A stretch of DNA of 64,000 nucleotides from Photobacterium proteolyticum (GTDB taxonomy: Bacteria > Pseudomonadota > Gammaproteobacteria > Enterobacterales > Vibrionaceae). Made by a program: the position numbers and the translations under genes. Numbering within the stretch: the stretch's first letter is position 1; each line of letters begins with the position of its first letter. This document shows, in pieces, positions 1 through 8,271 of the stretch. The notes under the pieces were generated by a model. That model was not told the origin of the DNA and did no database searches. It was given only the letters and a program-made list of their open reading frames with translations. Location: assembly GCF_001939735.1 (NCBI RefSeq), contig NZ_MJIL01000055.1, positions 1-64,000 of the forward strand, written 5' to 3'.

Positions 1-133
1 CAGTTTCATTGATATAATCTTTTTTGACTATTCATTTCACGAGTGCCCACACAGATTGCATGGTCAAATTGTTAAAGAACAAATCCGATACGTTGCTGGC
101 TTAAGTCGCCGTGCTCCGTGTCGGTGAGGCGGC
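1..133 (-). other. rRNA operon leader (5' transcribed spacer, partial)
   Basis: Read on the minus strand this is the transcribed leader of an rRNA operon. Positions 66-81 hold a boxA antitermination element, TGTTCTTTAACAATTT on the minus strand, which is the hallmark of rrn leaders. The 16S rRNA gene should start just beyond position 1, outside the window. No coding sequence is seen here. Confidence 0.85.
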
Positions 134-190
134 ATTATAGAGACTTCGATTCCGTTGGCAAGGCTATTTTTAAAATAAATCACTAAAAAC
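134..190 (-). promoter_or_regulatory. rRNA operon P1-type promoter
   Basis: On the minus strand a -35 box TTGCCA (156-161) and a perfect -10 box TATAAT (134-139) are separated by 16 bp. A GC-rich discriminator (GCCGCC) follows the -10, the usual signature of stringently controlled stable-RNA promoters that respond to ppGpp. About 25 bp of A/T-rich sequence upstream of the -35 (about 164-190) looks like an UP element. Confidence 0.85.
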
Positions 191-261
191 AGCCCAAGCG
201 AACAATTTATGACCAATAAGGCCTATTTGGTACAATAAGCCACCAATATTGACGCGGTGAT

Positions 262-930
262 TTATAAGTTAGCCTGCTCTTGTATACGTAGAGCCAGCTC
301 TTGCGGCAGAGAAAGCGCACTCGCCAACTGATCTAGATATGCCTTCTCTAAAAAATGATCGACATCGATTGCCAGTAGTGAGACCAAGTACACTTCCGAT
401 GCCTGATCGAGGCTAGATACCTCAGAAGCAATCACTTGTGGGTCAAGTGGTTCATTTATCCAACGGTTTATCAGCCCTTCCACATCTTGAGCGATATTCT
501 GCTGTTGCAACCATTGCGAAATGGCTTCCTTTTCATTGCTATCAATATGCCCATCAGCTTTCGCCGCAAAAACCATGGCTTTAATCAGTATTAGTGGATC
601 AACTATCGACGTATGGTTATAGGACAGCGACTCATATGGTTGGCCTTCCTCGTTGTTTGAGGCCGGCTTCCATTCAACGTTCTCTCCCTGCTGCCATTTT
701 TTATACGCCTGATAAGCCAGCGTACCAACGACAGCTGTCCCTCCGAGAATGGCGGCTTTCTTTCCATATTTAGTCGCCAGTTTGCGGCTTTTTTTATTAC
801 CTAATACCGCCCCCATTAGCCCACCAGCAGCAGCCCCTTTTAGCAAATCAGTTTTACCGGATGACGACTTGGAAGAACTATCGACATATTTACTGGCCTG
901 GTTCAACAGTTGATCCATAAGGCTTTTCAT
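262..930 (-). CDS. yebE: YebE-like DUF533/TerB-fold membrane-associated protein
   Basis: 222 aa. The N-terminal half has a glycine/alanine-rich stretch (about 30-45) and a hydrophobic segment (about 60-75) that probably associates with or spans the inner membrane. The C-terminal half (about 110-220) contains AAKADGHIDSNEKEAI, the acidic metal-binding-like motif of TerB-fold proteins. This layout is typical of the DUF533 family represented by E. coli YebE, whose function is not established. The start is supported by AAGGAG five bases upstream of the ATG. The gene lies downstream of and divergent from nothing but the rRNA promoter region, and appears monocistronic. Confidence 0.8.
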   Translation of the reverse strand: MKSLMDQLLNQASKYVDSSSKSSSGKTDLLKGAAAGGLMGAVLGNKKSRKLATKYGKKAAILGGTAVVGTLAYQAYKKWQQGENVEWKPASNNEEGQPYESLSYNHTSIVDPLILIKAMVFAAKADGHIDSNEKEAISQWLQQQNIAQDVEGLINRWINEPLDPQVIASEVSSLDQASEVYLVSLLAIDVDHFLEKAYLDQLASALSLPQELALRIQEQANL

Positions 931-1142
931 AGACTCTCCTTACTATTCGCAGACTCCACAATGCTCTCAACCCGCTGAGCGATAATGACAACATTGTGGC
1001 AAAAGAAACCTCCCCAGAAATCAAAAGCAGACTAACGCAATCAAAATGAATCGAATATGAATCTTAAGTAAAGCTAGGTAAAGGAGCATAAACGCTACCG
1101 CACCAAGCCCCATTTAACTTTCTTCTCATTCAACATGCAGAA

Positions 1143-1514
1143 TTACGGTTGGCACTGTGAAATATCTATAGAAACATGCCCTTTACTGTTCATCAATTCG
1201 GTCATGGCGTCATAAGAACCTAAGTACTCACTACTCAGAGTGATCACTAACTGTTCCTCACTATCAGAATCAGCATAATAAGAAAGGCTGACATTGACTG
1301 CCGATCTTTCTTCAAAGGCACCACTGGCCATTATCCCCTTCAGGTAATCGACTTTTTGTTTAACTATTTGTCCAGCACTCGACCCTTTTGCATAGTCCTC
1401 CAAATAAATTAACGTGACATGCGCTCCCGAGGCTAAATCACATTTAGCAGTCCAGCCTGTTACTGGCAGCATCCCTATAACAACGGTAAAGCAACATAAC
1501 CACTTACTAACCAT
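1143..1514 (-). CDS. Small secreted protein of unknown function
   Basis: 123 aa from the internal ATG at 1514, which has GGGAGA about 10 bases upstream. The longer reading (to 1571) has no ribosome binding site. Residues 1-22 form a typical Sec signal peptide (basic start, hydrophobic core, cleavage probably near GWTA-KC). The mature part of about 100 residues has only two cysteines, one near each end, which may form a disulfide in the periplasm. I do not recognise the family and assign no function. Base composition resembles the neighbours. Confidence 0.6.
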   Translation of the reverse strand: MVSKWLCCFTVVIGMLPVTGWTAKCDLASGAHVTLIYLEDYAKGSSAGQIVKQKVDYLKGIMASGAFEERSAVNVSLSYYADSDSEEQLVITLSSEYLGSYDAMTELMNSKGHVSIDISQCQP

Positions 1515-1765
1515 ACTAATGGCTCTCCCTTCGGAACTTTTAACTTTGTTTACGACAATAAGAGTGAGCAAAGTTTCTACGGGTTTAGTGCTTTACAAAA
1601 GAACGGCCAGTTATTGTTGCGAGATGATTCCCTTCGCCTTGAAGATTTATATAAGAAATTTCATGAAAACTGCATAGCACATACAAGATCGCCAAAGAAT
1701 GAATAAACCATACGGTACAGCTATATTCTTCAAGTAAATTGAGTGTATATACCCAAGCTAGCAAT

Positions 1766-1800
1766 AAAAAGCCCTCGCTTTAACTTAAAGCGAGGGCTTT
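1766..1800 (-). terminator. Rho-independent terminator of clpB
   Basis: Inverted repeat AAAGCCCTCGCTT / AAGCGAGGGCTTT with a T-rich tail on the minus strand, 41 bases after the clpB stop codon. Confidence 0.85.
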
Positions 1801-1840
1801 AGATCTCAGTAACGTTCGATATCCATCGAACCATCAGCAG

Positions 1841-4414
1841 TTATTGCTTGGCTGTGATCCGATCGTTTTCAGCAACCAGATTAATCACTTTCCCCGTTAC
1901 GAACTTACCCGAGAGGATATCTTGAGCTAACGGGTTCTCGATATAATGTTGGATAGCACGTTTTAGCGGTCTTGCTCCATAGACAGGATCAAAGCCCGCC
2001 TTGGTAATCAATTCCAACGCACTCTCTTGCAACGCAAGCTGATAGTCTTTCTCTTCCAGCCGCTTAATCAAACGTGTGACTTGAATATTTGCGATATTCT
2101 TGATGTGCTCTTCACCAAGCGGATGGAATACCACCGTTTCATCAACCCGGTTAATGAACTCGGGGCGGAAATGATGGCCGACCACTTCCATTACAGTATT
2201 TTTTATCCCCTCATAATCAAGCTCACCAAAGTGCTCCTGAATGCGATCAGAGCCAAGGTTAGAAGTCATGATGATGACGCTATTTCGGAAGTCGACAGTT
2301 CGCCCCTGACCATCGGTCAGGCGCCCGTCATCAAGTACCTGCAACAGAATATTGAACACATCCGGATGAGCCTTCTCGACCTCATCAAGCAAAATCACAG
2401 AATATGGCCGACGGCGAATAGCTTCTGTCAGATAGCCACCTTCTTCATAGCCAACATACCCAGGAGGAGCACCAACCAGGCGGGCGACGGAATGCTTTTC
2501 CATAAATTCGGACATGTCGATCCGCACCATGGAATCTTCACTGTCAAACATAAAGTGAGCCAAGGATTTACAGAGCTCTGTTTTACCAACCCCGGTCGGG
2601 CCAAGGAATAAGAAAGACCCGATTGGCCGATTTGGATCAGACAGCCCGGCACGGCTACGACGGATCGCATTGGCAACCGCTTCAACCGCCTCATCCTGAC
2701 CAATCACGCGTTTATGTAGCGCCTGCTCCATTCGCAGTAGTTTGTCTCGTTCGCCTTCCAGCATCTTGGCCACAGGAATCCCTGTTTGACGCGATAACAC
2801 TTCGGCAATTTCCGCATCAGTAACCTTGTTTTTCAACAAGCTCATCTCTTGCATCTCTGCCTGAGCTGCCAGATCCAACTGTTTCTCCAGTTCAGGGATT
2901 TTGCCGTACTGGAGTTCTGACATCCGGTTGAGATCGCCGGCACGACGCGCTATTTCCATATCGGTACGCGCTTGCTCCAACTCTGTCTTGATATACTGGG
3001 TACCTGAAAGAGCGGCCTTCTCGGCATTCCACACCTCTTCCAGTTCAGCATATTCTCGCTCTTTGGTATCTAGCTCTTCGGACAAATCCTTTAATCGTTT
3101 CTGGCTTGCCTCATCACTTTCTTTTTCCAGCGCCTGCTGCTCGATCTTAAGCTGGATAATCCGACGATCAAGTCGATCCAATGACTCTGGCTTGGAATCA
3201 ATCTGCATACGGATACTGGAGGCGGCCTCATCGATCAGGTCGATTGCCTTATCCGGTAATTGCCTGTCTGAGATATAGCGGTGTGACAGACCGGCCGCAG
3301 CGACAATAGCAGGGTCAGTGATTTCAACATGGTGGTGAAGCTCATAACGTTCTTTCAGACCACGTAAAATCGCAACGGTATCTTCGACTGTCGGTTCATC
3401 CACCAGCACCTTCTGGAATCGTCGTTCCAATGCTGCATCTTTTTCGATGTACTGACGATACTCATCCAGCGTCGTGGCGCCCACACAGTGCAGCTCGCCT
3501 CGCGCCAGAGCCGGCTTGAGCATATTACCGGCATCCATCGAGCCTTCGCCTTTTCCGGCACCGACCATGGTGTGCAGTTCATCGATAAATAATATGATGT
3601 TGCCTTCTTCCTGAGAAAGCTCGTTGAGGACCGATTTTAGTCGCTCTTCGAATTCACCGCGGTATTTTGCCCCGGCAATTAACGCTCCCATATCCAAAGA
3701 CAAAACACGTTTATGGCGAAGTCCTTCCGGTACCTCCCCATTAATAATTCGCTGCGCAAGCCCTTCAACAATCGCGGTTTTACCGACACCTGGCTCACCT
3801 ATAATCACCGGGTTATTTTTGGTACGACGCTGAAGCACCTGGATTGTACGCCGGATTTCATCATCACGACCAATCACAGGATCGAGTTTGCCCTGCTCAG
3901 CCCGTTCAGTCAGATCGATGGTGAACTTTTCCAATGCCTGACGGTTTTCTTCGGCATTGGGATCATCGACCTTCTGACCACCACGAACTTGCTCGATGGC
4001 CTTTTCGACCTTCTCGGCTGTCAGCCCTTTTTGTTTCAGCAACTGCCCCAACGGACCTTTGTCGTCAACGGCAGCCAAAATGAATAGTTCAGAAGAAATG
4101 TATTTGTCTTTACGCTTTTGGGCCAGCTTGTCGCACATGTTCAGGAGCATACCCATCCCATGAGACAACTGCACATCACCACCGATACCACTGACTTTAG
4201 GCAAGTGATCCAGTAGCTCGGACAAACCAGAGCGTAATTGGGAAATATCGACATTCAGCATTGTCAGCAACGGGCGAATCGTACTGCCATCCTGATTTAG
4301 TAACGCCACCATCAGGTGGGTCGGTTCGATATACTGATGGTCTCGCCCTAAAGCCAGCGACTGTGCATCAGATATCGCCATTTGAAACTTGCTGGTAAAT
4401 CGGTCAAGACGCAT
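1841..4414 (-). CDS. clpB: Disaggregase chaperone ClpB (Hsp100)
   Basis: 857 aa, the same length as E. coli ClpB. ATP-driven hexameric disaggregase that works with DnaK to resolubilise aggregated proteins in the cytoplasm after heat stress. Visible in order: N-terminal repeat domain (1-145), first AAA+ domain with Walker A GEPGVGKT (about 205-212), a long charged coiled-coil middle domain (about 410-520), and a second AAA+ domain with GPTGVGKT (about 605-612). The start [10 protein letters not shown] is chosen over a longer reading (to 4468) because it matches the family start and has GGAGGA six bases upstream. A sigma-32-like promoter precedes it. Downstream of rluD-pgeF, as in enterobacteria. 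Confidence 0.97.
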   Translation of the reverse strand: MRLDRFTSKFQMAISDAQSLALGRDHQYIEPTHLMVALLNQDGSTIRPLLTMLNVDISQLRSGLSELLDHLPKVSGIGGDVQLSHGMGMLLNMCDKLAQKRKDKYISSELFILAAVDDKGPLGQLLKQKGLTAEKVEKAIEQVRGGQKVDDPNAEENRQALEKFTIDLTERAEQGKLDPVIGRDDEIRRTIQVLQRRTKNNPVIIGEPGVGKTAIVEGLAQRIINGEVPEGLRHKRVLSLDMGALIAGAKYRGEFEERLKSVLNELSQEEGNIILFIDELHTMVGAGKGEGSMDAGNMLKPALARGELHCVGATTLDEYRQYIEKDAALERRFQKVLVDEPTVEDTVAILRGLKERYELHHHVEITDPAIVAAAGLSHRYISDRQLPDKAIDLIDEAASSIRMQIDSKPESLDRLDRRIIQLKIEQQALEKESDEASQKRLKDLSEELDTKEREYAELEEVWNAEKAALSGTQYIKTELEQARTDMEIARRAGDLNRMSELQYGKIPELEKQLDLAAQAEMQEMSLLKNKVTDAEIAEVLSRQTGIPVAKMLEGERDKLLRMEQALHKRVIGQDEAVEAVANAIRRSRAGLSDPNRPIGSFLFLGPTGVGKTELCKSLAHFMFDSEDSMVRIDMSEFMEKHSVARLVGAPPGYVGYEEGGYLTEAIRRRPYSVILLDEVEKAHPDVFNILLQVLDDGRLTDGQGRTVDFRNSVIIMTSNLGSDRIQEHFGELDYEGIKNTVMEVVGHHFRPEFINRVDETVVFHPLGEEHIKNIANIQVTRLIKRLEEKDYQLALQESALELITKAGFDPVYGARPLKRAIQHYIENPLAQDILSGKFVTGKVINLVAENDRITAKQ

Positions 4415-4447
4415 AAGTCCTCCATATATCATCCTTTCTCTCGATAG

Positions 4448-4475
4448 ATATGGTGGTACACAAAACACTTTTCAA
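4448..4475 (-). promoter_or_regulatory. Sigma-32 (heat shock) promoter of clpB
   Basis: On the minus strand TTGAAA (4470-4475), 14 bp, then CACCATAT (4448-4455). The heat-shock consensus is CTTGAAA, 13-17 bp, CCCCATnT, so the -10 matches at seven of eight positions. It lies about 33 bp upstream of the clpB start codon. Confidence 0.75.
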
Positions 4476-4569
4476 CCAATGAATCATTTCATTCTTTCAA
4501 TGTTACGCAGAAATTCACGAACCTAATTCTTTACTGATATCAGTGTGTGGGCCAGCTCTCCCACAGAAA

Positions 4570-4600
4570 CAAAAAGCCCCCGTATCACTACGAGGGCTTC
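4570..4600 (-). terminator. Terminator of rluD-pgeF
   Basis: Minus-strand hairpin AAGCCCTCG / CGGGGGCTT followed by TTTTTG, downstream of the pgeF stop. Confidence 0.8.
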
Positions 4601-4642
4601 ATTATCTTGCCAAAACTCAGGGCATTACAATTCAAAATCAGG

Positions 4643-5374
4643 CTATTGGCTTTCAATCCAAATCAGCGAGGCCTGCCTGCCAGTCACTCCGTCTCGCCGG
4701 TAGGAGTAAAAACGCTCCGGCTCATTGAATGTGCAGAAATCACCGCCATAGATCTTGCTAACCCCGGCTCGTTGCAACCGTTGGCGGGCCAGCAGATTAA
4801 GATCAGCCAGCCACTTGTCACCGTAAGGTTTAAAGGCCTGCTCAGCCTGAGGCAACTCAGCCATAAACTGCTCACGCACCTCGTTCCCCACTTCAAAGGC
4901 ATCCGGACCAATTGCCGGCCCGAGCCAGGCTAGGATCTGATCAGCCGGTGCATGGAAGGTATCCAGAGCAGCCTCGATGATCCCATCTGCTGCACCACGC
5001 CAGCCGGCATGTACTGCAGCAACCTGAGTACCTGCACTATCACACAGTAAAATAGGCAAACAGTCGGCCGTCATCACTGCACAAACTATATCTGCAACAC
5101 GGGTATAACTTCCGTCGGCATCCGGTGTTGCCGCCAATGGCGCATTCACCCCGATAACCGTCGTGCTATGAGTTTGGTTTAGCCAAGCCGGCGATTCTGC
5201 CAGCCCGAGTTCTTGCTGTAATTGCGTGCGATTACACTGAACGTGTTCAATGCTGTCCCCGACATGCGAGCCTAAGTTCAGCCCCTGGTAAGGCTGTTGA
5301 CTTACCCCTCCCTCACGAGTGGTCGAAACGGCTTTAATATTGGCCGGCACCGGCCAGTCAGGAACAATAAACAC
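4643..5374 (-). CDS. pgeF: PgeF/YfiH multicopper-like purine nucleoside phosphorylase / peptidoglycan editing factor
   Basis: 243 aa, the full length of the YfiH/LACC1 family. Conserved stretches STTREGGVS (N-terminus), MTADCLPILL and HAGWRGAADGI (middle) carry the Cys/His ligands of the active site. E. coli PgeF (YfiH) removes wrongly incorporated L-serine from peptidoglycan precursors, and relatives act on purine nucleosides. GTG start one base downstream of the rluD stop, so it is translationally coupled to rluD. Confidence 0.9.
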   Translation of the reverse strand: MFIVPDWPVPANIKAVSTTREGGVSQQPYQGLNLGSHVGDSIEHVQCNRTQLQQELGLAESPAWLNQTHSTTVIGVNAPLAATPDADGSYTRVADIVCAVMTADCLPILLCDSAGTQVAAVHAGWRGAADGIIEAALDTFHAPADQILAWLGPAIGPDAFEVGNEVREQFMAELPQAEQAFKPYGDKWLADLNLLARQRLQRAGVSKIYGGDFCTFNEPERFYSYRRDGVTGRQASLIWIESQ

Positions 5375-5375
5375 C

Positions 5376-6350
5376 TTAGTAGTCGTCCTCGTGATGCTCT
5401 TCTTTGTCTTTGCGCAGAATATTGATCATTGCAACCATATCGATAGGAAGCGGCGCATGCCATTCCATCAATTCACCCGTGATTGGGTGATCAAGACGCA
5501 ACATACGCGCATGCAGAGCCTGACGATCAAACGCACGCAGAGCCTGGATCAGCTCGTCAGATGCATGACGAGGCGGACGCGGACGACCACCGTAAGTTGC
5601 ATCACCCACCAGCGGATGCGTCAGGTAAGACATATGAACACGGATCTGGTGAGTTCGCCCCGTTTCAAGACGAAGAACAATACGCGTATGCTCACGGAAG
5701 TGTTCAGCAACCCGATAATGCGTAATCGCCGGCTTGCCCAGTTCATGGACAGCCATGCAGGTACGCTTGGTCGAATGACGGCCAATCGGCTTTTCTACTG
5801 TACCGCCTCCGGTCATTTTACCCATCGCAATCGCTTCATATTCACGGGTAATTTTACGCTTCTGTAACGCGCGAACCAGACGGGTCTGAGCTTGAATGGT
5901 TTTAGCGACAACCATCAGGCCTGTCGTATCTTTATCCAGGCGGTGAACAATCCCCGCACGAGGTACTTCAGCCAGCTCAGGGCAATGATGCAGCAAGGCA
6001 TTCAATACCGTACCATCTGGTGTACCAGCACCCGGGTGGACAACAAAATCACGCGGCTTGTTGATCACCAGGATATGTTCATCTTCATAAACAATATCAA
6101 GCGGAATGTCCTGGGCTTCCCAGCGCACTTCGTCCTCGACTTCTGCCTGAACGAAAAGTGCTTCACCGCCCATCATTTTTGTACGTGGTTTATTAACGAC
6201 TTTGCCGTCAACGGAAACCATGTCATTCAAAATCCATTCTTTGATCCGCGAACGCGAATAATCCGGATATAATTCAGCGAGAACCTGATCAAGTCGAAGA
6301 CCTAGCTGGCTCTCATTTACTGTATTTGTTAACTCAATTTGCTGTGCCAT
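5376..6350 (-). CDS. rluD: 23S rRNA pseudouridine(1911/1915/1917) synthase RluD
   Basis: 324 aa. Isomerises three uridines in helix 69 of 23S rRNA. An N-terminal S4 RNA-binding domain (about 18-80) contains DYSRSRIKEWI, and the catalytic domain contains the active-site motif HRLDKDTTGLM with its essential Asp (about 139). The start MAQQIELT matches the family; the longer TTG-initiated reading to 6365 adds only five residues. It is divergent from bamD, the same arrangement as in E. coli, and first in a two-gene operon with pgeF. Confidence 0.95.
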   Translation of the reverse strand: MAQQIELTNTVNESQLGLRLDQVLAELYPDYSRSRIKEWILNDMVSVDGKVVNKPRTKMMGGEALFVQAEVEDEVRWEAQDIPLDIVYEDEHILVINKPRDFVVHPGAGTPDGTVLNALLHHCPELAEVPRAGIVHRLDKDTTGLMVVAKTIQAQTRLVRALQKRKITREYEAIAMGKMTGGGTVEKPIGRHSTKRTCMAVHELGKPAITHYRVAEHFREHTRIVLRLETGRTHQIRVHMSYLTHPLVGDATYGGRPRPPRHASDELIQALRAFDRQALHARMLRLDHPITGELMEWHAPLPIDMVAMINILRKDKEEHHEDDY

Positions 6351-6489
6351 AGCGAACTTTTTCAAAAAGCGTGGGACTAAACGTCAAACGCTGCGTAAAA
6401 TAACCTAATAGTGTCATTGTATCTGTTAACGGCTCCGTCCGTAATGGATCCACAGAAATAAAATTTTTATCAAGGAAACAGACACCGCA

Positions 6490-7215
6490 ATGAAACGCCT
6501 GACAATTACGACTTTTCTTGCCGTTGCCATTCTTTCAGGCTGTTCAAGCACTGAAGAAGTAGTGCCAGATGTACCGCCATCAGAGCTGTATGCAACTGCT
6601 CAGCAGGCACTACAAAGTGGAAGCTGGATAACTGCAATCGAACAACTGGAAGCATTAGATTCTCGCTATCCGTTTGGCGCCTACTCAGAACAAGTGCAGC
6701 TTGATCTGATTTATGCCTACTACAAGAACGATGATTTAGCGCTTGGTGAAGCTACGATTGACCGCTTTAACCGTCTGAACCCTGCCCATGAAAAAGCAGA
6801 TTGGGTTCTGTATATGCGTGGCCTGACCAATATGGCACAGGACCGCAGCTTTATGCACGACCTGTTTAGTATCGATCGTCATGACCGGGATCCCGAGCCG
6901 TCACGCAAGGCTTTCCGTGACTTCAAGCGCCTGCTCGAGCGCTATCCAAATAGCCACTATGCCGCTGATGCCAAAGCACGAATGACCTACCTGAAGAATC
7001 GACTGGCCGATTATGAGCTGGCAACTGCCGACTTCTATATTCGCCGCGAAGCCTGGGTCGCCGCAATCAATCGTGCCCAGCTTATCCAGCGCCAGTACCC
7101 GGACACCCGAGCAGCCCGCCAGTCTCTGGAGCTAATGGTTGTTGCCTATGAACAGCTCGGCCTGCAAGAACCGCTTGAGCACACCAAGCAACTTATTGCC
7201 CTCAACCCGCAATAA
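6490..7215 (+). CDS. bamD: Outer-membrane assembly lipoprotein BamD
   Basis: 241 aa. Essential component of the BAM complex that inserts beta-barrel proteins into the outer membrane. Lipoprotein signal with lipobox LSGC, acylated Cys18. The remainder is made of TPR-like helical repeats (for example LDSRYPFGAYSEQVQLDLIYAYY and LLERYPNSHYAADAKARM), as in E. coli BamD/ComL (245 aa). The start has AAGGAA about 12 bases upstream. Divergent from rluD across about 140 bp. Confidence 0.95.
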   Translation: MKRLTITTFLAVAILSGCSSTEEVVPDVPPSELYATAQQALQSGSWITAIEQLEALDSRYPFGAYSEQVQLDLIYAYYKNDDLALGEATIDRFNRLNPAHEKADWVLYMRGLTNMAQDRSFMHDLFSIDRHDRDPEPSRKAFRDFKRLLERYPNSHYAADAKARMTYLKNRLADYELATADFYIRREAWVAAINRAQLIQRQYPDTRAARQSLELMVVAYEQLGLQEPLEHTKQLIALNPQ

Positions 7216-7239
7216 GCAAATACCATCACCGAAATGAAA

Positions 7240-7268
7240 AACAGCAGCCTAATGGCTGCTGTTTTTTT
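7240..7268 (+). terminator. Terminator of bamD
   Basis: Hairpin ACAGCAGCC-TAAT-GGCTGCTGT followed by seven T, 25 bases after the bamD stop. The rest of 7270-7606 carries no gene and serves as the raiA upstream region. Confidence 0.9.
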
Positions 7269-7522
7269 ATCAATATTTTTGCGTGATGTTGGGCTCAAGC
7301 CATGAAGAGGCATTTATTAACACTATAAAAAAGCGGACAATTTTCACCCAAGCTATTGTTATAGTTCGAATTTAATCCCTAGTTAGCACCAGCCACCAGC
7401 GTTCCTAATACCTTCATACTGCCTTAATTAATTCATCCTCGACAAGCACTTTCGTCAAACTTTTTTGCAACAAGCAAAGCCGGATCACAGAATTTTTCTA
7501 GACATTATCGCAAGCACCCAAG

Positions 7523-7538
7523 TGTGACTACCGTCACA
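7523..7538 (+). promoter_or_regulatory. CRP-cAMP binding site upstream of raiA
   Basis: TGTGA-CTACCG-TCACA is a perfect match to the symmetric CRP core. An A/T-rich -10-like stretch (TTTAGTAAT, about 7555-7562) lies at the distance expected for a class II CRP-activated promoter (site centred near -41). raiA starts at 7607. Confidence 0.75.
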
Positions 7539-7606
7539 TTATTAAGCCGGAATTTTAGTAATCTGAAGTTAACCCAACGAAGGGTAGCAAAAGAGGAAAG
7601 ATAATT

Positions 7607-7954
7607 ATGACAGTAAACATCACCGGCAAAAACCTTGATATCACCCCTGCTATCCGCGAACGTATTGAGTTTAAATTCAAGAAGTTAGAAAAGTACCAAG
7701 TTCCACTAATCAGTAAAAATGCAGCCATCAGTACAGAACCTGGCAAACAATTCAAAATTGAAGCATCTGCTGCCATTCCAGGAGGTCAACTAGTCGCCTC
7801 AGCAGAGCATGACGATATGTACGGTGCCATTACTGAGGTTTACCAAAAACTGGAACGCCAGCTGAAGAAACAAGCTCATAAGCCAACAGCACGTCGCGCC
7901 AGCCATAGCAGCAAGCCCGGGGTTGAAGAAACAGAAGAAGAAGCTGAAGCATAA
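7607..7954 (+). CDS. raiA: Ribosome hibernation/inhibition factor RaiA (YfiA)
   Basis: 115 aa. Binds the 30S subunit in the cytoplasm and blocks translation in stationary phase or cold, preserving 70S ribosomes. Starts MTVNITGKNLDITPAIRERI, the family beta-alpha fold start, then about 95 residues of HPF/RaiA domain, then a short acidic tail (EETEEEAEA) characteristic of RaiA as opposed to short HPF. AAGAGGAAAG upstream is the ribosome binding site. Its position between bamD and pheA is conserved in gammaproteobacteria. Confidence 0.93.
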   Translation: MTVNITGKNLDITPAIRERIEFKFKKLEKYQVPLISKNAAISTEPGKQFKIEASAAIPGGQLVASAEHDDMYGAITEVYQKLERQLKKQAHKPTARRASHSSKPGVEETEEEAEA

Positions 7955-7999
7955 TTATTTAAGAGGATTACAGCGTTGTTTACCTTCTAGTATGAAAGG

Positions 8000-8041
8000 G
8001 TAAACAATCCCAAGCAGCCCTGCCCATGCAGGGCTGTTTAC
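8000..8041 (+). terminator. Terminator of raiA
   Basis: Hairpin CAGCCCTGC-CCAT-GCAGGGCTG (8015-8036), extended by an outer GTAAAC/GTTTAC pairing and followed by a short T-rich stretch. Confidence 0.75.
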
Positions 8042-8048
8042 TTTCTGC

Positions 8049-8075
8049 TTGACAAGGCCTTACCGGCTGAATAAT
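8049..8075 (+). promoter_or_regulatory. Promoter of the pheL-pheA transcription unit
   Basis: Perfect -35 TTGACA (8049-8054) and a -10-like AATAAT (8070-8075) separated by 15 bp, about 40 bp before the leader peptide. Confidence 0.65.
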
Positions 8076-8114
8076 GTTGAGTCATATTCATCACAAAATA
8101 CACCGTTATTACCA

Positions 8115-8165
8115 ATGCGATTACTTAACCTGTTTTTCTTTAGCTTCTTTTTTATGTCACCTTAA
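8115..8165 (+). CDS. pheL: Phe operon leader peptide PheL
   Basis: 16-codon open reading frame reading MRLLNLFFFSFFFMSP, with six phenylalanine codons in two runs of three. This is a classical attenuator leader peptide. Ribosomes stall on the Phe codons when charged tRNA-Phe is scarce. It lies 107 bases before pheA, and its TAA stop is directly followed by the antiterminator strand. It is too short for automatic gene finders. The sequence differs from E. coli PheL, but the design is the same. Confidence 0.88.
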   Translation: MRLLNLFFFSFFFMSP

Positions 8166-8166
8166 C

Positions 8167-8236
8167 GGGGGCTATTCGTTACGCGAGAAATAAGCTAAAG
8201 ACGAACAGACAGCCTCCTTCCCGGGAGGCTTTTTTG
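8167..8236 (+). promoter_or_regulatory. Phenylalanine transcription attenuator
   Basis: Terminator: AGCCTCC (8211-8217), TTCCCG loop, GGAGGCT (8224-8230), then a T run to 8235. Competing antiterminator: GGGGGCT (8167-8173), starting one base after the pheL stop codon, can pair with AGCCTCC through six Watson-Crick pairs and one G-U. A further pairing TCTTTAGCTT (Phe-codon region, about 8137-8146) with AAGCTAAAGA (about 8193-8202) supplies the pause stem. A ribosome at the stop codon covers 8167-8173 and lets the terminator form; one stalled at Phe codons leaves it free. Confidence 0.85.
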
Positions 8237-8271
8237 TATCGGTTGCAGTTGCAGACAGACAGGGACTAACA

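Noticed and set aside
1414..1677. 87-codon plus-strand ORF
   Set aside because: It mostly overlaps the secreted-protein gene in antisense, has no ribosome binding site and no recognisable protein features.
2027..4087. Several plus-strand ORFs of 60-190 codons inside clpB
   Set aside because: Antisense shadows of a well-supported ClpB reading frame.
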